A stretch of 6,989 nucleotides of DNA from CAYRHN01 sp964424115 (GTDB lineage: Bacteria; Chloroflexota; Anaerolineae; Anaerolineales; Anaerolineaceae): assembly GCA_964424115.1 (NCBI GenBank), contig CAYRHN010000047.1, positions 1 through 6,989 of the forward strand, given 5' to 3'. A program made the translations under genes and the position numbers. The notes under the pieces are model-generated. The model ran no database searches. It was not told the DNA's origin and saw only the letters and a list, made by a program, of their open reading frames with translations. The number at the start of each line of letters is the position of its first letter. The first letter of the stretch is position 1. Positions 1 through 3,886 of the stretch are shown piece by piece.

Positions 1-382
1 CTTCCACCTGGCGCGCCAGCAGAACGTGTTCTTTGGTCTGCGGCATCGGACCATCAGGGGCCGCCACCACCAGAATGGCGCCGTCTACCTGCGCCGCACC
101 GGTGATCATGTTCTTGATGTAGTCGCGGTGACCCGGCATGTCCACGTGCGCATAGTGCCGCTTTTCGGTCTCGTATTCCACATGCGCAATGTTGATCGTG
201 ATGCCGCGGGCTTTCTCTTCCGGCGCATTGTCGATCTGGTCATACGCGCGGTATTCAGCGTTGCCCAGGAACTGGCAGTACTTCGTGATGGCTGCCGTCA
301 GGGTGGTCTTGCCGTGGTCAATGTGACCCATCGTGCCCACGTTTAGGTGGGGCTTGCTGCGATCAAACTTTTGCTTTGCCAT
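1..382 (-). CDS. tuf: Elongation factor Tu, N-terminal part (truncated by window edge)
   Basis: EF-Tu is the GTPase that delivers aminoacyl-tRNA to the ribosome. Only the first 127 codons lie here; the rest continues past position 1. The protein starts MAKQKFDRSKPHLNVGT. The G1 P-loop GHIDHGKT is at residues 19-26, switch I (RGITIN, with the Mg-binding Thr62) at 59-64, and the G3 motif DMPGH at 81-85 with catalytic His85. The family-typical NMITGAAQVDGAILVV follows at 91-106. The ATG at 382-380 is preceded by AAGGAG seven bases upstream, so the start is secure. It is the last visible gene of a tRNA-Thr/Tyr/Thr-tuf transcription unit, 40 nt after the nearest tRNA. Met82 and Arg86 replace the Cys and Ala usual in E. 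coli-type EF-Tu (DCPGHA); this matches my memory of Anaerolineae sequences, but I could not check it. Confidence 0.98.
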   Translation of the reverse strand, partial: MAKQKFDRSKPHLNVGTMGHIDHGKTTLTAAITKYCQFLGNAEYRAYDQIDNAPEEKARGITINIAHVEYETEKRHYAHVDMPGHRDYIKNMITGAAQVDGAILVVAAPDGPMPQTKEHVLLARQVE

Positions 383-389
383 GTCTTTT

Positions 390-395
390 CTCCTT
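390..395 (-). promoter_or_regulatory. Ribosome binding site of tuf
   Basis: AAGGAG on the minus strand, separated by seven bases (AAAAGAC) from the tuf ATG. It is a strong Shine-Dalgarno match and fixes the start codon. Confidence 0.9.
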
Positions 396-422
396 CAAAC
401 ACATCCGGCTAATTCGGCGATG

Positions 423-495
423 AGCCCTCAATGGGATTTGAACCCATGACCTCGCCCTTACCAAGGGCGCGCTCTACCAACTGAGCTATGAGGGC
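423..495 (-). tRNA. tRNA-Thr (anticodon GGU)
   Basis: A 73-nt cloverleaf. The acceptor arms GCCCTCA/TGAGGGC pair perfectly, with discriminator U. The D-arm is GCTCAGTTGGTAGAGC, the anticodon stem CGCCC/GGGCG has loop TTGGTAA (anticodon GGT), and the T-arm is ATGGG-TTCAAAT-CCCAT. It reads ACC/ACU threonine codons. CCA is not encoded (the next bases are CAT), so the 3' end must be added enzymatically. It lies directly upstream of tuf, the position of thrT before tufB in E. coli. Confidence 0.97.
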
Positions 496-500
496 TTGCC

Positions 501-532
501 GTTCTATTGAGTTCGCACCGTTTTGGTAGAAC
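501..532 (-). other. Small inverted repeat between tRNA-Tyr and tRNA-Thr(GGU)
   Basis: GTTCTA and TAGAAC form a perfect 6-bp stem around a 20-nt loop. They fill the 46-nt spacer where E. coli-type operons carry a glycine tRNA. I see no remnant of a tRNA. It may be a processing structure; its stability is modest. Confidence 0.4.
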
Positions 533-541
533 GAGTGCAGG

Positions 542-624
542 TGGGCAGTGAAGGATTCGAACCTCCGAAGGTGTACACCATCTGATTTACAGTCAGACCC
601 CGTTGGCCACTTGGGTAACTGCCC
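542..624 (-). tRNA. tRNA-Tyr (anticodon GUA)
   Basis: An 83-nt class II tRNA. The acceptor arms GGGCAGT/ACTGCCC pair, with discriminator A. The anticodon stem TCTGA/TCAGA holds loop CTGTAAA (anticodon GTA). A 14-nt variable region (TGGTGTACACCTTC) can fold into the long variable arm of bacterial tRNA-Tyr, and the T-arm is GGAGG-TTCGAAT-CCTTC. It reads UAU/UAC. CCA is not encoded (ACCT follows the acceptor stem). It is the middle tRNA of the tuf transcription unit. Confidence 0.97.
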
Positions 625-641
625 ATGTACGAACCGTTGCC

Positions 642-686
642 GGCTCGCAAGCGCAAGGGTTCTCGGAACCTTTCCGCTTGCTAGCC
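642..686 (-). other. Long imperfect hairpin between tRNA-Thr(UGU) and tRNA-Tyr
   Basis: The outer arms GGCTAGCAAGCG and CGCTTGCGAGCC pair over 12 positions with one mismatch. The inner arms AAAGGTTC and GAACCCTT pair with one G-U wobble around a CGA loop, with one G-G mismatch between the two blocks. This gives about 18-20 base pairs in 45 nt, nearly filling the spacer between the two tRNAs. No U-run follows, so it is not a standard intrinsic terminator. A processing site such as an RNase III-type duplex, or a dispersed repeat, are the two readings I consider. Confidence 0.6.
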
Positions 687-694
687 TACAACTG

Positions 695-767
695 AGCCGA
701 CGACGGGAATTGAACCCGTAACCTACCACTTACAAGGCGGTTGCTCTGCCGTTTGAGCTACGTCGGC
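695..767 (-). tRNA. tRNA-Thr (anticodon UGU)
   Basis: A 73-nt cloverleaf. The acceptor arms GCCGACG/CGTCGGC pair perfectly, with discriminator U. The D-arm is GCTCAAACGGCAGAGC, the anticodon stem ACCGC/GTGGT has loop CTTGTAA (anticodon TGT), and the T-arm is ACGGG-TTCAATT-CCCGT. It reads ACA and, by wobble, other threonine codons. CCA is not encoded. It is the first gene of the tRNA-tuf unit, the position of thrU in E. coli, about 25 nt after the predicted transcription start of the nearer promoter. Confidence 0.97.
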
Positions 768-798
768 AAGTTTTTAAAGTGCTGAACGAAGCGGACGA

Positions 799-827
799 AT
801 TATACCAAAGGCCCTTTATTAAGGCAA
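799..827 (-). promoter_or_regulatory. Main promoter of the tRNA-tuf operon
   Basis: Minus strand: -35 TTGCCT (822-827), a 17-nt spacer and a perfect -10 TATAAT (799-804), preceded by TGG, so it also counts as an extended -10. The predicted start near position 792 gives a leader of about 25 nt before tRNA-Thr(UGU). Spacing and sequence fit a strong housekeeping-sigma promoter, as expected for stable RNA and EF-Tu. Confidence 0.85.
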
Positions 828-890
828 GACCTGGAACGTTCAGGTACCGTGGGATAACCCGGAATTTCCGGTTCTTCGCAACGAGGGCAG

Positions 891-919
891 AGTCTATCAA
901 ATTAACCGGGAATCGTCAA
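891..919 (-). promoter_or_regulatory. Candidate upstream promoter of the tRNA-tuf operon
   Basis: Minus strand: -35 TTGACG (914-919), a 17-nt spacer and -10 TAGACT (891-896, four of six consensus bases). Transcription would start near 885, about 118 nt before the first tRNA. Together with the nearer promoter this would be a tandem arrangement, common for stable-RNA operons. The weak -10 makes it less certain. Confidence 0.45.
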
Positions 920-960
920 GTAAACAAAGAAAAAGGATGGAAGCCGGAGGTCGCTGCTGG

Positions 961-1713
961 TCATTGTTCTGCAATTGCCGCCCGCAGACGGCGCGCCATT
1001 TCACCGAAGGCGGGAGTATAGCGCAGGTCGTTGGGGCGGGGGCGGGGGAGATTCACTACCATTTCCTCGCAGATGCGTGCCGGGCGTGGGCTGAGCACCA
1101 ACACGCGGTCGGAAAGCAGGAGGGCTTCGCTGATCGAGTGGGTCACCATCAGGACGGTCTTCTTGCGCGCCCCCCAAATGTGCAGCAGTTCATCTTGCAT
1201 TTGTTCGCGGGTAAGCGCATCCAGAGCGCCGAAAGGTTCATCTAAAAGTAGCAGATCCGGGTCGTGGATCAGCGCTCGCGCCAGCGCCACCCGTTGGGCC
1301 ATTCCCCCCGAAAGATCGTGCGGCCAGGCGTTCTCGAAACCCTGCAGCCCGGTCAGTTCGATCATTTCCTGGGCGCGCGCCCGGGCGGTGCGGGAATCCA
1401 CCCCCTGCAGTTCCAGAGGCAGAAGAATATTTTGCAATGCTGTGCGCCAGGGCATCAGGTTGGCCTGCTGGAAGACCAATCCCAGACGCGGGCTACGCCC
1501 ACCCTCGGGAACCGTGAAGCGGATCTCACCGCCGGTTGGTGGCAGCAACCCTGCCACCAGGCGTAAGATGGTGCTCTTGCCGCTGCCGGAGGGCCCCAGC
1601 AATGAGATGAATTCTTGCGGAGCAATAGAGAAATTAACCTCTTCCAGCACGTCCAAACAGCCGCTATCACAGGGAAAACTCATGCACAGGTCGCGGGCTT
1701 CAACCAGGTTCAC
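961..1713 (-). CDS. ABC importer ATPase of the NitT/TauT type, riboflavin-transport operon
   Basis: This is the nucleotide-binding subunit that powers import by the preceding permease and binding protein; it acts at the inner face of the membrane. It has 250 residues, a normal length. Walker A GPSGSGKST is at 40-48, the Q-loop at Gln82-Gln83, the signature LSGGMAQR at 134-141, Walker B LLLLDEP at 154-160 with catalytic Glu159, the D-loop near 162-167 and switch His192. The pattern (FQQ.NLMPW, DEPFGALDALTR, VTHSISEA) is that of the SsuB/TauB/ThiZ branch. The start is GTG at 1713-1711, overlapping the upstream stop in a GTGA, so translation is probably coupled. It is the last operon gene, and no clear terminator follows. 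The substrate is assigned only from the operon's riboswitch. I give no symbol because naming of this subunit in RibXY systems is unsettled. Confidence 0.93.
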   Translation of the reverse strand: MNLVEARDLCMSFPCDSGCLDVLEEVNFSIAPQEFISLLGPSGSGKSTILRLVAGLLPPTGGEIRFTVPEGGRSPRLGLVFQQANLMPWRTALQNILLPLELQGVDSRTARARAQEMIELTGLQGFENAWPHDLSGGMAQRVALARALIHDPDLLLLDEPFGALDALTREQMQDELLHIWGARKKTVLMVTHSISEALLLSDRVLVLSPRPARICEEMVVNLPRPRPNDLRYTPAFGEMARRLRAAIAEQ

Positions 1714-2699
1714 GGCAGATACTCGTTACTGAAGGCCTGTTGGAGATCGAGGGGTTGAGATAACAATCCCATTTCCAGCAGGATGGATTGCATATTTTCC
1801 CAGCTTTGCGGATCACTGTAGCCTAGTTTTTCGCCTTGCCAGAGATCGATCGAAGCAGCCAGGATCTCTTTTTGAACATTGGTATCCGCCTGGGCCAGAT
1901 TTTCTATGTATTTTTTACAGATCTCATACGCTTCGTCGGGATTTTCCATAGTATATTGCAGGCTGCGTTGCATGGCGCGTAACATTCGCCGCACCAGTTC
2001 GGGATTATTCTTTAGGGTTTCTTCATTCGTAATGATCCCGTTGCCCACCAATTGCATATAATCGGCCACGCGCAGTACGTCGATTTCATACCCCTGGCTG
2101 CGCAGTTGGATCGGCTCATTGGTTACGTAAATTGCCACGGCCTGTTCCCGGTCGGCGGCCAGGGTTTCTGCCTGGGTGTAACCAATCGAATCCAGTTTCA
2201 CATCGCTCTCGCTTAATCCGCCGGCTTGCAGCAGGGCGCGCAGGCCGATATAGTTGGCGCCGTACAATCCCGGCAGGCCGATCGACATGCCGCGCAGATC
2301 GGCTGGCGTTTTGACGCCCAGCGTCGATTTGAAAGCCACGCCCACCGGGTATTGCTGGTACCAGGCCATCACGTACACTACCGGCAGCCCCTGGCCGCGG
2401 CCCATCAGCACTTGCTCGCCCGATACGACCGCAAATTGCAGTTGCCCGGCGCCCACCAGCGCCACGCTGTCGTTCTCCATGTTGTAATCCAGGGTCAGGT
2501 CGATGCCCTCCTCGCGGAAATATCCTTTTTCAAGGCCAACGTAGAGCGGTGCGAATTGCACGTTGGGGACGTAACCCAAAGGCAGGCGGACCGCCGCAGT
2601 CTCAAAGGTGGGAGAGGTTGTTGGGTTGGCGGGAATTGCTGCTGCAGGAGCGCAGGCGGTGGCAAACAGGAGGATGAATAAGAATAATTTCTTGACCAT
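1710..2699 (-). CDS. ribY: Substrate-binding lipoprotein of predicted riboflavin ABC transporter (NMT1/THI5-like)
   Basis: This is the extracytoplasmic binding protein (329 residues) that should capture the flavin and deliver it to the permease. A positively charged start (MVKK), a hydrophobic core and FATAC ending at Cys16 form a lipoprotein signal; Ala rather than Leu at -3 makes the lipobox slightly weak. The mature part carries NMT1/THI5-family features: LPLGYVPNVQFAPLYVGLEKGYF at about 39-61, LVGAGQLQFAVVSGEQVLMGR at about 81-101, the hinge region TPADLRGMSIGLPG at 131-144, and AIYVTNEP at 189-196. ThiY (pyrimidine) and RibY (riboflavin) share this fold; the FMN riboswitch upstream favours RibY. 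The ATG is preceded by AAAAGG with seven-base spacing, 24 nt after the permease stop. The stop overlaps the next start by four bases (GTGA). Confidence 0.85.
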   Translation of the reverse strand: MVKKLFLFILLFATACAPAAAIPANPTTSPTFETAAVRLPLGYVPNVQFAPLYVGLEKGYFREEGIDLTLDYNMENDSVALVGAGQLQFAVVSGEQVLMGRGQGLPVVYVMAWYQQYPVGVAFKSTLGVKTPADLRGMSIGLPGLYGANYIGLRALLQAGGLSESDVKLDSIGYTQAETLAADREQAVAIYVTNEPIQLRSQGYEIDVLRVADYMQLVGNGIITNEETLKNNPELVRRMLRAMQRSLQYTMENPDEAYEICKKYIENLAQADTNVQKEILAASIDLWQGEKLGYSDPQSWENMQSILLEMGLLSQPLDLQQAFSNEYLP

Positions 2700-2706
2700 G
2701 CAAATA

Positions 2707-2712
2707 CCTTTT
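2707..2712 (-). promoter_or_regulatory. Ribosome binding site of the binding-protein gene
   Basis: AAAAGG on the minus strand, seven bases before the ATG at 2699, inside the 24-nt gap between the permease and binding-protein genes. It supports separate initiation of ribY and the chosen start. Confidence 0.65.
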
Positions 2713-2723
2713 CTAAACGGAGA

Positions 2724-3539
2724 TTATTGGTGATTTTGCCATTTTAAGGCGAGTTTTTCCAACACCATGACGCTGCCGTAGAGCGCCGTGGCCATGATGC
2801 ACAGGGTAAATACCGCCACAAAGGTCAAAGCGGTGTCGTATTGCCCTCGGCTGACGTTGATCAAGAAACCTAACCCGCTGTCGGCGCCGACAAATTCGCC
2901 AATCACCGCGCCAATGACCGATAGGGTGGCGCCAATGCGCAGCCCGCCAAGGAAAACTGGCAGGGCGGCGGGAATCTCCAGATGGCGCAGCATCTGGAAA
3001 CGAGTGGCGCGCAGCGAACGCATCAGATCACGCAGGTTGGACGGCACGGCGCGCAGCCCCACTACCGTGTTGATCAACACGGGGAAAAAGACGGTCAGAA
3101 CACAGATCAACACCTTGGAGAACATGCCCGGGCCAAACCATATCACCAGCAGGGGGGCAATGGCAACCACTGGAATGGCCTGACTGGCCACCAGATAGGG
3201 GGAGAGCATGTGTTCCAGCGTGCGCGACTTTGCCAGCCCATACCCCAGCAAAGTAGCGAGAAGGCTGCCGGCGCACAACCCCAACAGTACTTCCACAATG
3301 GTTACGGCAGTGTGGCGCAGCAGCATCCCATCCGAGAGGGCCTTGCCAAAGCGCTGGGCTACCTGGGCTGGCGAAGGCAGCATAAAAGAGGGCAGTCCGC
3401 CAAAGCTTGCCACGATCTGCCAGACCGTCAGGGCCAGCAGAATGGAAAGCAGCACCCACAGGCAACCGCTGCGGCTGAAGAGCGCGCGGCGCGGCGCAGG
3501 ATCGGTGAGTGGGTTGGCAGAGAGAGATTTTCGGTTCAA
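2724..3539 (-). CDS. ribX: Permease of predicted riboflavin ABC transporter (BPD_transp_1)
   Basis: This is the membrane subunit (271 residues) forming the import channel. Hydrophobic segments lie at about 27-47, 76-103, 112-136, 143-163, 204-220 and 236-260, fitting the six-helix SsuC/TauC/ThiX type. The cytoplasmic coupling (EAA) loop is visible at about 174-202 as SLRATRFQMLRHLEIPAALP followed by VFLGGLRIG. The best start is TTG at 3539-3537: there is no in-frame ATG or GTG before the first helix, and GGGGTG sits about seven bases upstream. This start lies inside the U-tract of the riboswitch-controlled terminator, so the gene begins where transcription stops in the OFF state. It is the first operon gene, followed after 24 nt by the binding protein. 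The riboflavin substrate is inferred from the FMN riboswitch. Confidence 0.88.
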   Translation of the reverse strand: MNRKSLSANPLTDPAPRRALFSRSGCLWVLLSILLALTVWQIVASFGGLPSFMLPSPAQVAQRFGKALSDGMLLRHTAVTIVEVLLGLCAGSLLATLLGYGLAKSRTLEHMLSPYLVASQAIPVVAIAPLLVIWFGPGMFSKVLICVLTVFFPVLINTVVGLRAVPSNLRDLMRSLRATRFQMLRHLEIPAALPVFLGGLRIGATLSVIGAVIGEFVGADSGLGFLINVSRGQYDTALTFVAVFTLCIMATALYGSVMVLEKLALKWQNHQ

Positions 3540-3571
3540 AAAAGCACCCCAAAAACGATAAGTTTTCGGGG
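3538..3571 (-). terminator. Intrinsic terminator / expression platform of the FMN riboswitch
   Basis: Minus strand: CCCCGAAAAC (3571-3562) and GTTTTTGGGG (3556-3547) form a 10-bp stem with one G-U pair around loop TTATC. TGC and six U residues (3543-3538) follow. This is a textbook intrinsic terminator placed after an FMN aptamer, so it should stop transcription when FMN is bound. The TTG start of the permease uses the last two U residues, and the likely Shine-Dalgarno (GGGGTG) is in the 3' arm, so the same hairpin could also hide the ribosome site. Confidence 0.9.
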
Positions 3572-3575
3572 CGGG
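3565..3575 (-). promoter_or_regulatory. Antiterminator partner segment
   Basis: CCCGCCCCGAA on the minus strand includes most of the terminator 5' arm. It can pair with TTCGGGGCAGGG in the aptamer 5' region (3735-3724) over 11 base pairs, with a single bulged A. That pairing would block both the terminator and the aptamer's P1/P2 stems, as expected for the ligand-free ON state. It is inferred from complementarity only. Confidence 0.6.
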
Positions 3576-3604
3576 AGAAAGCGGCGTGAAGCGGCGCAGG
3601 TTCT

Positions 3605-3738
3605 TCCTTCTTTTATCCGGACTTTACCGTCGACCCCGGAATTTCACCGGATCATGCGCGGTTGGCTCTCTGCGCTCGTGGGTTATCACCACCGATCGGG
3701 AATTGGGACCGCCAGGTCCCGCACCCTGCCCCGAAGGA
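3605..3738 (-). ncRNA. FMN riboswitch (RFN element) aptamer
   Basis: This cis-acting RNA senses flavin mononucleotide. On the minus strand the conserved RFN blocks appear in order: TCCTTCGGGGCAGGGTG (from 3738), AATTCCCGATCGGTGGTGAT, ACCCACGAGC, a variable P4 arm (GCGC...GCGC), CCGGTGAAATTCCGGGG, TCGACGGTAAAGTCCGGAT and closing GAAGGA. TCCTTC (3738-3733) pairs with GAAGGA (3610-3605) as P1. Two oddities: a hairpin GGGACC-TGGC-GGTCCC (3720-3705) is inserted in loop L2, and GGAUA stands where GGAUG is usual before P1. The aptamer starts a few bases after the predicted transcription start. It lies upstream of the permease gene and a terminator, the normal layout for flavin-repressed riboflavin uptake. 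Confidence 0.96.
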
Positions 3739-3751
3739 TATTTGCAATCGG

Positions 3752-3780
3752 AGTATAACCCGGATTAAAATAGCTGTCAA
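3752..3780 (-). promoter_or_regulatory. Promoter of the riboflavin-transporter operon
   Basis: Minus strand: a perfect -35 TTGACA (3775-3780), a 17-nt spacer and -10 TATACT (3752-3757, five of six). The start is expected near 3745-3743, so the riboswitch begins almost at the 5' end of the RNA. The leader to the TTG start is about 205 nt. Confidence 0.88.
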
Positions 3781-3783
3781 TTA

Positions 3784-3805
3784 TTGGGGGCAATCCAAAC
3801 CCCAA
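3784..3805. repeat. Inverted repeat between the divergent promoters
   Basis: TTGGGG (3784-3789) and CCCCAA (3800-3805) form a perfect 6-bp inverted repeat with a 10-bp centre. It lies four bases upstream of the -35 of the transporter promoter and about 30 bases before the -10 of the protease gene. It could be an operator or chance; no regulator gene is in the window. Confidence 0.3.
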
Positions 3806-3835
3806 CTTCCTCAATCCCTCATCTTCTCGCAGACG

Positions 3836-3844
3836 TGATACAAT
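3836..3844 (+). promoter_or_regulatory. Candidate extended -10 promoter of the C25 protease gene
   Basis: TGA followed by TACAAT (3839-3844, five of six) gives an extended -10 element. No convincing -35 hexamer lies 16-18 bases upstream. Transcription would start near 3851, leaving a leader of about 35 nt before the ATG. Confidence 0.55.
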
Positions 3845-3871
3845 TTCATTAAGTCCCAAAATTCTCCATTT

Positions 3872-3877
3872 GAGGAG
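3872..3877 (+). promoter_or_regulatory. Ribosome binding site of the C25 protease gene
   Basis: GAGGAG, nine bases before the ATG at 3887. It is a strong match and supports the start, which is also followed at once by a signal peptide. Confidence 0.85.
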
Positions 3878-3886
3878 CTCTTATTC

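Noticed and set aside
409..729. Minus-strand open frame of 106 codons over the tRNAs
   Set aside because: It is translated tRNA sequence (the typical IAQLVERA...GSNPIEG artefact); the DNA is fully explained by three tRNAs.
829..845. Inverted repeat ACCTG-GAACGTT-CAGGT as a terminator of the transporter operon
   Set aside because: Only 5 bp, no U-run on either strand, and it lies beside the -35 of the tRNA promoter.
856..873. Palindrome AACCCGG-AATTT-CCGGTT as terminator or operator
   Set aside because: The arms need a one-base bulge and no U-run follows. An operator role cannot be supported without comparison, so it is mentioned only within the readthrough finding.
1031..1732. Open frame of 233 codons on the plus strand opposite the ABC ATPase gene
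   Set aside because: It is antisense to a gene with all ABC motifs intact. The product is rich in Arg/Ser with no domain, and no ribosome site was evident. Codon-composition shadow.
3605..3738. TPP riboswitch, suggested by the ThiXYZ-like transporter proteins
   Set aside because: The conserved CUGAGA and ACCUGA TPP blocks are absent. The RFN blocks (GGGGCAGGGTG, GGTGAAATTCC, AGTCCGGAT) are all present.
2982..3758. Open frame of 258 codons on the plus strand opposite the permease gene and riboswitch
   Set aside because: It crosses the antisense of the riboswitch and the transporter promoter, and its low-complexity His/Gln/Arg-rich product shows no family features.
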